A stretch of 64,000 nucleotides of DNA from JAWLFI01 sp964627995 (GTDB lineage: Bacteria; Bacteroidota; Bacteroidia; Chitinophagales; Saprospiraceae). Under the pieces are notes generated by a model. That model did no database searches and was not told where the DNA came from. It worked only from the letters and a program-made list of their open reading frames with translations. The stretch lies in the NCBI GenBank assembly GCA_964627995.1, contig CAZVLN010000007.1, positions 17,326 to 81,325 on the forward strand, given 5' to 3'. Both the position numbers and the translations under genes were made by a program. The first letter of the stretch is position 1, and every line of letters starts with the position of its first letter. Shown in pieces: positions 27,364 to 35,900 of this stretch.

Positions 27364-28790
27364 CTCTTTAATTCTTTAATCTTTTCAATAAGCCAGTTTC
27401 TGTCGGCAATTTTAGCCTGATTCTTGATTTCCTCTTCTACCTTATTTATAGCTTTAGTATCGTGAGGTAAAATATTAGATATCCGACGAACATATTTAAC
27501 AAGGTTTAAGTAATTCTGTCTTCGATTTTCAGGAAGAGATTTCTTATGTCTATTCAGATAAACTTGAAAAGAATCCAAGAAAGAGTGCAAGGCATCTATT
27601 TCCCCCAATTCATAGTAAGTGGCAAGCAATAGGGCTTTAGCACCTAAGCTGTATGAGAAGTCTGTAAATTCAACTTCATTTAATAGCGGGATAACCTTCT
27701 CATATTCATTTCTGTAGTGATGCAGTCTGGCTGTATTAAATTTCACAGCATTCTCTTTAAATTCGGAATTAAGTTTTTCAGCATACTTACTAATAAAGCC
27801 CTCTACCCATTTGTCTTCTCCAGCTCTTAAGCCCGTTAAGACAATATTTTTGTAAGACCAGGGAGACAACTCGCCATCTATATATAAAACTTCAGCAAAT
27901 AAAGCCTGACGATACATTTCAAAAAGCTCAATCAAGAAATCAGTATTTCCCTGGTTATTTTTTGCGATACAAAAATTTACTGCAGCCAAATAAATGTCTC
28001 TAAGATCGTCAGAATTGAAAATGTACTCGTATTTCTGAATCATTTTCTTCAGCGCATAATAATTTTTAGTGTTATCTGTGCTTTCATATAGTTTATACAC
28101 ATGAAAATAAACAATAATTTGTGGCCGATCGGAGTAGTCCTCTTTCTCTATATGTTGTAATATTTCTTCAATAAATAAAATATTGTATTCGTGTTTCTGC
28201 GTTTTACGGTGAGATAAAAAAGTGCAATAGTATTTAAGTTTTTCTGCTAGGTAGTAATAATCTAGATTTTGTATGAGCAAATCAATATTGGATCTTTCGG
28301 TACGATGAAGTTCTACTTCAGATATTTCATAAAAGCTCTTCTCAATTTTATACTTATAAAAGTAGTAGTTGGAGGACCTATCTGGCTGCCTTTTAGCAAG
28401 CCGCTTTGCACTATTTATCGTTTTGGTGTACAACAGATCTAATTTTTTGTTCTGTACAGCCTGTAATAAAAAGTCAGCTTGGTGAATTGGATTCGATTTA
28501 TAAACTTCTATAGCCAAAAAATCCTCTACGAGAGAAAGCAAATCTGAAGTATATTTTCTAAATCTGCGATCGTCATATTCAGTATCATTAGTAAATGTAT
28601 TCCACAAATCTTTTTTCCGAAGAAGGTTTTTATCTTCATTCTCTGATTTTAGATCTTTCAATAATTCATCAAAAAATATTCGTAATCGCTCAGATGGATT
28701 AAAATAAGGGGAGTGAATAAATTTACTTAGTCGATTAAGTTCGTAAATTTCAAATTCAGAAAGAACTTGGTATAATTTCGTTGTTCTCAT
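27360..28790 (-). CDS. Large all-helical protein of unknown function
   Basis: 476 aa with no signal peptide, membrane helix or motif I can name. It is almost wholly alpha-helical, rich in K, E, Y, L and F, and has helix pairs that look like degenerate TPR or solenoid repeats, for example NEYEKVIPLLNEVEF and AKALLLATYYELGEIDALHSF. The opening, LYQVLSEFEIYELNRLSKFIHSPYFNPSERL, is distinctive: N-terminal segments of this kind occur in a family that I recall being frequent in Saprospiria, often in several copies per genome. Function unknown; a scaffold role is a guess. Tail-to-tail with photolyase. Confidence 0.75.
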   Translation of the reverse strand: MRTTKLYQVLSEFEIYELNRLSKFIHSPYFNPSERLRIFFDELLKDLKSENEDKNLLRKKDLWNTFTNDTEYDDRRFRKYTSDLLSLVEDFLAIEVYKSNPIHQADFLLQAVQNKKLDLLYTKTINSAKRLAKRQPDRSSNYYFYKYKIEKSFYEISEVELHRTERSNIDLLIQNLDYYYLAEKLKYYCTFLSHRKTQKHEYNILFIEEILQHIEKEDYSDRPQIIVYFHVYKLYESTDNTKNYYALKKMIQKYEYIFNSDDLRDIYLAAVNFCIAKNNQGNTDFLIELFEMYRQALFAEVLYIDGELSPWSYKNIVLTGLRAGEDKWVEGFISKYAEKLNSEFKENAVKFNTARLHHYRNEYEKVIPLLNEVEFTDFSYSLGAKALLLATYYELGEIDALHSFLDSFQVYLNRHKKSLPENRRQNYLNLVKYVRRISNILPHDTKAINKVEEEIKNQAKIADRNWLIEKIKELKS

Positions 28791-28962
28791 TGAGGAATAT
28801 TACTAAGAAGCAATCAGAAAGATATATAATTTCATATCGATTAAAATAGCTCTCATATACTTACACATAAACATAATATAAAATTTCTATATATCATACA
28901 ATTTGTTTGAAGCTTTAGATTTATTTCCGTATTATTGTGGTTGATAAGATCAATAACCAACC

Positions 28963-31428
28963 ATGAAAACCATTCTGCTTAAGGCATTACTTTGTTTAGC
29001 TGCGTGTATCGCGGTTCAAATGCTTTATGCTCAACCGCACAAAAATATAGATGTAAAAAGGAATACTTCTTTTACTTCTGATACAATCGCCGGTGTTGCA
29101 CAGATAATTATTGATTATCCTCAACAAGGTGATTACGACTTTATCGATATACAAGGCGGGTTTTTATTTCAGTATGAGCCAGATAGTGGATTCGTTGGTT
29201 TAGATACGGTTATCATTGAGTATATGAATAGTACTGGAGGCGATATTCAATATGAAGTCTATTTCTTTCATATTCAACCCTCATTGATCTATCTAAAGGA
29301 CGACTACTATCCCGTTGAATCCGGACAAGATTACCAATCTTTTGATGTTTTATTAAATGATTCGGGTACAGACTCTCCTTTTTCATTGCATGAAATTATC
29401 CATGTAAATAATGGCTTCTCCTATGTAGAAGATGATTCGCTGTTTTATAAACCGGCTAATAACTTCGAAGGCATTTCTTCTGTAACCTATAAAGCTTGTG
29501 ATTCTTTAGGCTACTGTGATATAGCACAAGCTCAATTTATTGTTGTTGATTCAACCAATATTCTATCTGAAGACTCATTAATACTATATACCCCCGAAAA
29601 CACCTCTATAAGATTTATACTCCCAGATACTGGTTTCCAAACCGTTGGGGCTCCTGATTTAGGTATCATTATAGACGAATTTGAGGGTAGAGTATTTGAA
29701 TACTCCCCATTCCAGAATACTAATGGAACAGATATCCTTGAAATGGATAATTCGGAATTAAACCGTACCGTAATTATTCATATTATTGATGTGCCTACCC
29801 CCAACCAAAGAGTGGTAGATGACTATATATATACACATAAGGATACCGAAATCGAATTCGACGTTCTGACCAATGATTTCATAAGCAATGGAAGGGTTAA
29901 CTCTCATACCAATGCACCTAACGGAACATTAATAAAATTAGGCGATGGGGAGTTTCGTTTTATTCCGGATGCTGATTTTGAAGGTTTAACTCAATTTACA
30001 TATACTACTTGTATTTTTGGCTCAAATTGCGAGACAGGAAGGGTGAAGATTTTTGTTGGCAATTTAAACCCTGACAATAGATCCAATTACAATCTCATTA
30101 CACCCAAAAATCGTGATTTAGTTATAAATTATGATGTGCCGATTGCTAATTTCATGTTCGAAATAGCTCAGGATTGTTCAAATGGTGAATTAACCATTTA
30201 TCCAGGTTTAGATACCTTATCCATCGGTTGCGAAGAAGTGACTGGATATAATTTAGTAGTCTACACACCAGATTCTAATTACGTAGGAGAGGATGAATTT
30301 GATTTGGAATATTGCGTAAATGGAGGGATTGACTGTGAGATTGTAAAAGTTAAAGTAGATGTTATTGATCAGAATTTAGATTCTGTTTGTATCTGCGCTG
30401 ATGATTGTGTCTGGCCCGGTGATATCAACCATGATGGTAAGGTAGATATGATCGACCTTCTTTCATTAGGATGGCATGTCGGACTTGACGGAGAAGAAAG
30501 GCCGTATGCTCAGCCTGACGAATGGTTTGGCCAATATGCCCCTAATTGGGATAAGGATCAAATCAATAGCAGTAACCTTAAGCATGCTGATGTTAATGGA
30601 GATGGTTTAGTTAGGGTAGAGGATAAGGACGGAATTAATGAATTCTATAATAATATTCACTCTATCCTAAATGAGCCTATAAAAGAGCCTAGGACATATC
30701 CAATTATGTTAGAAATTGCAGGGCCTTCAGATCCAGAGCCAGGTGACTATGTTTTAATGAATGTTCTTGCAGGAACAGAGAACAATCCGGCTATCGACTT
30801 GCACGGCCTTGAACTTAATTTTGACTTTCATCCGGATATAGTCGACACCTCAACTATAGAAATGTTTTTCTCGCCATCATCATGGTTGGTAGGTAATAAC
30901 ACTAGTATTGACTTAGTTAAGCATCAGGGACGTTCCATAGATGGGGCTATAAGCCGAATTGATAGAAGAGGTAGAGCGGGCTTTGGACTTGTGGCTCAAG
31001 TAGGTTTTATTATTGAAGATGACCTTGATGGTATTCGAGCATCTGATAATATTATTACTTATAATATCGGACTTTCGCAAGCTTCTGTGATGTTAGGAGA
31101 TGGCTCAATCATATCATTACAAAAAATCGCTGTTCCGCTAAATATTAAAATGTATCCGGATAAGAAAGCTGGTGCTTTTTCAGCACAGGATATTTTAGTT
31201 TATCCAAACCCAGCTCGAGAGATCATAAACATTAGAACAAATAGTCATACACTTCAAACCGTGGAGCTATATGATGCACAGGGAAGAATTGTACATGTAA
31301 ACGAATTAGATAATCCGAATTCTTATTCTAAGATCAACACTAATAATACTGTACCTGGTTTTTATATCCTCCGAGTAGAAAATCAAGATGGTACTTGGGT
31401 ATCAAAGAAGGTTCAAATAATAGAATAG
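28963..31428 (+). CDS. T9SS-sorted surface protein with dockerin-like and cohesin-like regions
   Basis: An 821-aa exported protein with a signal peptide ending near YAQ24. Repeated beta-sandwich segments (about 30-470) carry the KDDYYPV..YQSFDVLLNDSG and DDYIYTHKDTEIEFDVLTNDF pattern of cadherin/Ig-like adhesin repeats. At 485-560 are two calcium-loop helices of dockerin type, GDINHDGKVDMIDL and ADVNGDGLVRVEDKDG. Then a cohesin-like sandwich (about 580-730) with DLHGLELNFDFHPDIVD, and a T9SS sorting domain from about 744 (VYPNPAREI) to the end. It is probably a cell-surface or secreted adhesin. No enzymatic domain is visible and the gene stands alone. Confidence 0.82.
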   Translation: MKTILLKALLCLAACIAVQMLYAQPHKNIDVKRNTSFTSDTIAGVAQIIIDYPQQGDYDFIDIQGGFLFQYEPDSGFVGLDTVIIEYMNSTGGDIQYEVYFFHIQPSLIYLKDDYYPVESGQDYQSFDVLLNDSGTDSPFSLHEIIHVNNGFSYVEDDSLFYKPANNFEGISSVTYKACDSLGYCDIAQAQFIVVDSTNILSEDSLILYTPENTSIRFILPDTGFQTVGAPDLGIIIDEFEGRVFEYSPFQNTNGTDILEMDNSELNRTVIIHIIDVPTPNQRVVDDYIYTHKDTEIEFDVLTNDFISNGRVNSHTNAPNGTLIKLGDGEFRFIPDADFEGLTQFTYTTCIFGSNCETGRVKIFVGNLNPDNRSNYNLITPKNRDLVINYDVPIANFMFEIAQDCSNGELTIYPGLDTLSIGCEEVTGYNLVVYTPDSNYVGEDEFDLEYCVNGGIDCEIVKVKVDVIDQNLDSVCICADDCVWPGDINHDGKVDMIDLLSLGWHVGLDGEERPYAQPDEWFGQYAPNWDKDQINSSNLKHADVNGDGLVRVEDKDGINEFYNNIHSILNEPIKEPRTYPIMLEIAGPSDPEPGDYVLMNVLAGTENNPAIDLHGLELNFDFHPDIVDTSTIEMFFSPSSWLVGNNTSIDLVKHQGRSIDGAISRIDRRGRAGFGLVAQVGFIIEDDLDGIRASDNIITYNIGLSQASVMLGDGSIISLQKIAVPLNIKMYPDKKAGAFSAQDILVYPNPAREIINIRTNSHTLQTVELYDAQGRIVHVNELDNPNSYSKINTNNTVPGFYILRVENQDGTWVSKKVQIIE

Positions 31429-31510
31429 ACTTTATTCTTATCTCATAAGCTTCTTTTCCGAAACTTCTCATTCCGCTCCCTTCAACAATTTTTTGTGAGT
31501 AAATTTTGCT

Positions 31511-32242
31511 TTAAAGCCGATTTTCATTTATTACTTGTAAAATTTCATCCCTATAATTTTTTCCAATAGGTATGGACTTCTTTTCTCCACTTATATTAAG
31601 CTCAACTGAATTTCCTACTACCGCTTCAATCTTATCAAGTGCTAAAATATAAGACCTGTGAACGCGCATAAATAGATTTGAAGGTAATTTTTTCTCTAGC
31701 CCCTTCATGGTTTGAAGCGTTACGATTCGATCTTTTGCCCTCTTAATTATCACGTAATCTTTGAGCCCTTCTATGTAATAAATATCATCAAAATTAACTT
31801 TTGTTAGTTTTTTATCCGCCTTTACATAAATAAAAGGTGGGTCTGAATCATTGGTATCTTCGGTGTTGCTTCGTTGCGTTTCTGTGGCCCGTTGATTAAC
31901 TTTCTGTATAGCTTTAAGAAATCGGTCAAATGTGAATGGCTTCAATAGAAAGTCTACTGCGTTTAAATCGAATCCTTCTACCGCAAAATCAGAATGTGCC
32001 GTAGTAAAAATAATGTGAGGTGGATGAGTTAAACTCTTAACTAATTCTATTCCCGTTATTTGAGGCATTTGAATATCTAAAATTAATAAGTCATAATTTG
32101 ACTTCGATAACTCCTCAGCTGCTTCCATTGCGGAATGGCATTGTTTTATAATTGAAAGAGACGGAATTTTATTGGAGTAATTTTCAATTACCTCTAATGC
32201 TAATGGTTCATCATCAACTACTATGGCTTTAATTTCTTTCAT
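31511..32242 (-). CDS. LytTR-type response regulator
   Basis: 243 aa: an N-terminal receiver domain (acidic pocket D10/D11, phosphoacceptor D56 in LILDIQMP, T/S and K further on in FTTAHSD and LLKPF) and a C-terminal LytTR DNA-binding domain (about 140-243; FIYVKADKKLTKVNFDDIYYIEGL, FMRVHRSYI). These regulators bind direct repeats as dimers. The start lies inside the last codons of the sensor kinase gene, a 14-nt overlap, so the two are co-expressed. Target genes are not known. Confidence 0.95.
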   Translation of the reverse strand: MKEIKAIVVDDEPLALEVIENYSNKIPSLSIIKQCHSAMEAAEELSKSNYDLLILDIQMPQITGIELVKSLTHPPHIIFTTAHSDFAVEGFDLNAVDFLLKPFTFDRFLKAIQKVNQRATETQRSNTEDTNDSDPPFIYVKADKKLTKVNFDDIYYIEGLKDYVIIKRAKDRIVTLQTMKGLEKKLPSNLFMRVHRSYILALDKIEAVVGNSVELNISGEKKSIPIGKNYRDEILQVINENRL

Positions 32243-33302
32243 TCTGTTTTAATTTTATGTCTAATATAATCCTAAAATAATCTGTTCCTTCTTTTATCTG
32301 TAATGAATGGTTATCTGGGTATAGTAGTTTTAGTCTCCGTTTTACATTTTCTAACCCAATTCCACTTGAAGAGGACTTGACTTCTGAAGGTCTAAATTTT
32401 CTATTTTCATATTCTTTTTGAGGTATAGAGTTTCCTATTGTTAAGGTAACTAATTCCTCTTTAACCTTAAACGCGATATCAATCCAGCCTCCATGGATTC
32501 TATTACCTAAGCCGTGCTTAAAAGCATTTTCAAAAAATGGTGTAAATAATAAGGGAGCAATTTTTTGGTCAGTGGCCAGACCCTCAAGGGTGTAGTTGAT
32601 TTCTACATCACTTCCATATCTCAACCGCTCAAGTTCGACATAGTTACCCATATATTGAATTTCCTTTTCCAAAGAAACTTCGGCTTCATTGCAATCATAG
32701 AGCATGTAACGCATAATCTCAGATAGTCGAATGACCATTTGTGGTGCTGAGTCTGATTTTTTTAGCGTTAATGCGTATAGACTGTTTAGTGTATTGAATA
32801 AAAAGTGAGGATTAATTTGTGATCTTAGGAATTTTAATTCTGATTGTAGATTTTCTTTTTCGAGCTCACGCATACGGCGCAAATCGCCCAACCAATTCCA
32901 AATTATTTTGACTACAGTAGAAATGACACCAATTATTAGGAAGGAAAGAAAAGTAAACCATTGGGATTGTAAAACTTCAGTTTGCAATTCCGGTACAGTC
33001 CAAAACCGTAAATAATAAACCAGAGATCTGAGAGGTGTAAGAATTAAGGCAGAGGTTATGAAAAGAAGCAAATAGGTTATTACAGACCGTTGTTGGAGAA
33101 AGTTCGGAATAAGATAGTGAGTGTTGAATTGAACGTAGGTATAGAAAAAAGCTAAGGCTATTAATACGTTGCTAATATTAAACCAGGTGAATGGAGACTC
33201 ATTTGAAATGACAAGAAGAATTGTTCCAAAGATTAGCCAAAGCCCACCTTTTAAAAGCGCTTTTGTAGAAAAAGTCCGACTTATTTGTTTAATTGTTATC
33301 AT
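32229..33302 (-). CDS. LytS/YehU-type sensor histidine kinase
   Basis: 357 aa from the ATG complementary to 33300-33302; a TTG two codons earlier is also in frame. Four membrane helices span about 14-135, with no large periplasmic sensor domain. A short coiled coil leads to the His_kinase motif LRSQINPHFLFNTLNSLYAL, with phosphoacceptor H166, and the HATPase region has FTPFFENAFKHG (N box) and GIGLENVKRRL (G box). It pairs with the overlapping LytTR regulator. The stimulus is unknown; with so little extracytoplasmic sequence it may sense the membrane itself. Confidence 0.94.
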   Translation of the reverse strand: MITIKQISRTFSTKALLKGGLWLIFGTILLVISNESPFTWFNISNVLIALAFFYTYVQFNTHYLIPNFLQQRSVITYLLLFITSALILTPLRSLVYYLRFWTVPELQTEVLQSQWFTFLSFLIIGVISTVVKIIWNWLGDLRRMRELEKENLQSELKFLRSQINPHFLFNTLNSLYALTLKKSDSAPQMVIRLSEIMRYMLYDCNEAEVSLEKEIQYMGNYVELERLRYGSDVEINYTLEGLATDQKIAPLLFTPFFENAFKHGLGNRIHGGWIDIAFKVKEELVTLTIGNSIPQKEYENRKFRPSEVKSSSSGIGLENVKRRLKLLYPDNHSLQIKEGTDYFRIILDIKLKQNERN

Positions 33303-33393
33303 TCTCAAGATTAGCTTCTAAAGTATGATAATCTTTTTACATAACCAGACAAGGGAAACAAATTAACTAGTTCGTTTCTCCAAGGGTAAAGCG

Positions 33394-33401
33394 TATATTT
33401 G
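33394..33401 (+). promoter_or_regulatory. -7 promoter element (TATATTTG) of the pterin-fabD-yqgE operon
   Basis: An exact TAnnTTTG match starting 25 nt before the pterin synthase ATG. A GTTT at 33374-33377 is a weak candidate for the -33 box, with 16 bp between. It lies in the divergent region shared with the histidine kinase gene and would drive the five tightly packed genes that follow. Confidence 0.65.
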
Positions 33402-33418
33402 CATCGTAAACAAGAGGT

Positions 33419-33832
33419 ATGGTTTTAATAACACGAGTTGAAAAATTTAATGCTGCCCATAAACTTTGGGTAGATCAATGGAGTGAAGAAAAGAATAAGG
33501 AGGTTTTTGGTAAATGCTCCAATAAAAATTGGCATGGTCATAACTATTACTTGCACGTTACTATTAAAGGAAAACCGGACCCCTTAACTGGTTTTGTGGT
33601 AGATGTAAAATATTTATCTAAAATCATTAAGTCTAAAGTTATAGAGTATATAGACCATTCTAATCTAAATTTAGACGTACCTTTTATACCTGAAGGCATG
33701 CAGCCCACTACTGAAAATTTAGTCATTCAAATATGGAAAGAACTAGCGCCTCACATTCCTGGAGAAGCTGAATTGTTCAAACTTAAGCTCTATGAAACTG
33801 ATTCCATTTATGCTGAATACTACGGTGAATAG
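33419..33832 (+). CDS. 6-pyruvoyl-tetrahydropterin synthase / QueD family protein
   Basis: 137 aa. The zinc-binding histidines are H14 in FNAAHKL and H39/H41 in WHGHNY; catalytic C33 sits in GKCSNKNWHGHNY, and the late TENLVIQIW and LYETDSIYAEYYG segments form the pterin pocket with its anchoring glutamate. The family covers PTPS (biopterin), QueD (queuosine) and PTPS-III (folate). Placement next to folE 34 bp away says the substrate is dihydroneopterin triphosphate, but no queC/queE gene is here to favour queuosine over a biopterin route. Confidence 0.92.
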   Translation: MVLITRVEKFNAAHKLWVDQWSEEKNKEVFGKCSNKNWHGHNYYLHVTIKGKPDPLTGFVVDVKYLSKIIKSKVIEYIDHSNLNLDVPFIPEGMQPTTENLVIQIWKELAPHIPGEAELFKLKLYETDSIYAEYYGE

Positions 33833-33866
33833 AGTATTCTAGCGTCTGCAATTTAAAAAGGTATTA

Positions 33867-34439
33867 ATGAAGAATGAAAAACTAATTGAATTAGAAAAAA
33901 TGTATCGTCAAATTATAGAGTTAGTTGGTGAGGATGTATCGCGTCAAGGCCTTTCAAAAACACCGATAAGGGCAGCAAAATCCATCCAATTTCTCACACA
34001 GGGATACAATCAAAATGCGAACGAAATATTATCAAGTGCGCTGTTTGAGGAGGACTATAACGAAATGGTTATCGTAAAGGATATTGAACTCTATTCTCTT
34101 TGTGAACATCATTTACTACCCTTTTTTGGTAAAGCACATGTCGCATACATTCCAAATGGCAAGATTGTAGGCCTGAGTAAAATTCCTCGAATCATTGATG
34201 TTTTTGCGAGAAGATTTCAAGTTCAAGAACGGCTTACCACTGAGATTCTAGAATCAATTGATAAGGTGCTAAATCCACAAGGAGTTGCTGTTGTCATTGA
34301 GGCTCACCATATGTGTATGATGATGAGAGGTGTTGAAAAACAAAATTCAGTAACAACAACATCTGCATTTACAGGTTCTTTTTCGGAGATCCAAACACGA
34401 AATGAGTTTTTAAAGCTCATTTCATCTTCACTTAGTTAA
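33867..34439 (+). CDS. folE: GTP cyclohydrolase I
   Basis: Makes 7,8-dihydroneopterin triphosphate from GTP, the first step to folate and other pterins. 190 aa. Zinc ligands C79, H82 and C150 are in their usual places (LYSLCEHHLLPFFGK; EAHHMCMMMRG), as are the substrate-site segment HVAYIPNGKIVGLSKIPRI and the FARRFQVQERLT helix. It lies between the PTPS gene and fabD with short spacers, and shares the substrate-product relation with the former. Confidence 0.97.
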   Translation: MKNEKLIELEKMYRQIIELVGEDVSRQGLSKTPIRAAKSIQFLTQGYNQNANEILSSALFEEDYNEMVIVKDIELYSLCEHHLLPFFGKAHVAYIPNGKIVGLSKIPRIIDVFARRFQVQERLTTEILESIDKVLNPQGVAVVIEAHHMCMMMRGVEKQNSVTTTSAFTGSFSEIQTRNEFLKLISSSLS

Positions 34440-34449
34440 ACCACTATTT

Positions 34450-35325
34450 ATGAAAGCTTTTATTTTCCCTGGCCAGGGAAGCCAATTTCCAGGAATGGGT
34501 AAAAATATTTATGATCAATACGCTGAAAGTCATCCGTATTTTGAGGAAGCCAATGAAATTTTAGGCTTTAATATCCAAAATATAATGTTTGAAGGGTCTA
34601 AAGAAGACTTAAAAAGAACAGCTGTTACACAACCTGCAGTCTTTCTTTATTCTTACTTATCCTATGTAACCATGCCTGATAGGCCTTTGCCAGGCGCAAT
34701 GGCAGGCCATTCTCTGGGAGAGCTTACAGCCTTGGTATCTGCAGAGGTGCTATCTTTTTCTGATGGTTTAGACTTAGTGAAGTCGAGAGCAAATGCTATG
34801 CAAAAGGCATGTGAAGCAAAGAAAAGTACTATGGCTGCTATTGTCGGACTCGAGGACCAAAAGGTACGGTCTATTTGCTCAGATATAAATGATGATGTTG
34901 TTGCCGCTAACTTCAACTGCCCAGGTCAGGTTGTTATTTCCGGAAGCGAGTCGGGGGTACAACTTGCCATGGAAAAATTAAAATCAGAAGGAGCTAAACG
35001 GGCACTACCTTTGGCCGTTGGAGGAGCTTTCCATTCTGCCTTTATGAGTCCCGCAGAAGAAGAATTAAAAGAAAAAATTCAATCCATTTCATTTTCAATT
35101 CCTAGCTGTCCAATTTATCAAAACGTAGATGCCAAACCACATGAAATCCCCCAAGAGATTCAAGAGAATTTAATTTCTCAACTAACTTCTCCGGTGTTAT
35201 GGACACAGACGATGAATCATATGTTAAGTGATGGGATAGATGATTTTATTGAATTTGGTGGAAAAGTGCTTTCTGGATTTGTAAAAAGAGTTGATCGACA
35301 AATCCCAACGCTACAAATCATGTAA
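34450..35325 (+). CDS. fabD: Malonyl-CoA:ACP transacylase
   Basis: Loads malonyl groups onto acyl carrier protein for fatty acid synthesis. 291 aa. The FPGQGSQFPGMGK start carries the first conserved glutamine, the nucleophile is S88 in GHSLGE, and the catalytic H195 sits in GGAFHSAFM. The ending (DFIEFGGKVLSGFVKRVD) is complete. It follows folE by 10 nt; no other fab genes are beside it. Confidence 0.97.
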   Translation: MKAFIFPGQGSQFPGMGKNIYDQYAESHPYFEEANEILGFNIQNIMFEGSKEDLKRTAVTQPAVFLYSYLSYVTMPDRPLPGAMAGHSLGELTALVSAEVLSFSDGLDLVKSRANAMQKACEAKKSTMAAIVGLEDQKVRSICSDINDDVVAANFNCPGQVVISGSESGVQLAMEKLKSEGAKRALPLAVGGAFHSAFMSPAEEELKEKIQSISFSIPSCPIYQNVDAKPHEIPQEIQENLISQLTSPVLWTQTMNHMLSDGIDDFIEFGGKVLSGFVKRVDRQIPTLQIM

Positions 35326-35335
35326 AAAATAATTT

Positions 35336-35896
35336 ATGAATTTCGATTTAGTTGAGAAATCTAGTCTCCTAATATCGCACCCGTATTTATACGACCATAA
35401 TTTTAGACGATCGGTGGTACTGCTCTCTGAGCACTCTATAGACGGAGGAACTATAGGGTTTATATTGAATAAACCCCTTAAAATTCCTGTGGACAGTTTA
35501 CTATCTGATTTTCCTGATTTCGCCTCCCATGTGTATTATGGTGGACCTGTGAATACTGAACGAATTCACTTTGTTCATACAGCTGGAGACATTTTAGATG
35601 GTAGTATTCGGATATCTGACGGATTATATTGGGGAGGTGATTACTCAAAATTGAAGTTTTTAGTTCAATCGAAATTAATAACGGAAAAAAACATTCGCTT
35701 TTTCGTAGGATACGCTGGATGGGACTATAATCAACTCCAAGATGAAATGGATATCAATTCCTGGTTGGTTAGTGATAGTGATATTAACTACATCTTTAAC
35801 TCTAAGCCCAAGGCTCTCTGGAAAGAAGTCTTAGAAAACATGGGTGGGCGATACAGTGTAATTGCTCAAATGCCTGATCATTTTCTCCTTAATTAA
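35336..35896 (+). CDS. YqgE/AlgH family protein
   Basis: 186 aa, with the standard opening SSLLISHPYLYDHNFRRSVVLLSEH and the GTIGFILNKPL turn, followed by YYGGPVNTERIHFVH and FFVGYAGWDYNQLQDEM. The family has a known structure but no settled biochemical role; in Pseudomonas the AlgH gene is linked to alginate regulation. It begins 10 nt after fabD and leads into the ABC-F gene 4 nt later. Confidence 0.93.
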   Translation: MNFDLVEKSSLLISHPYLYDHNFRRSVVLLSEHSIDGGTIGFILNKPLKIPVDSLLSDFPDFASHVYYGGPVNTERIHFVHTAGDILDGSIRISDGLYWGGDYSKLKFLVQSKLITEKNIRFFVGYAGWDYNQLQDEMDINSWLVSDSDINYIFNSKPKALWKEVLENMGGRYSVIAQMPDHFLLN

Positions 35897-35900
35897 ATTT

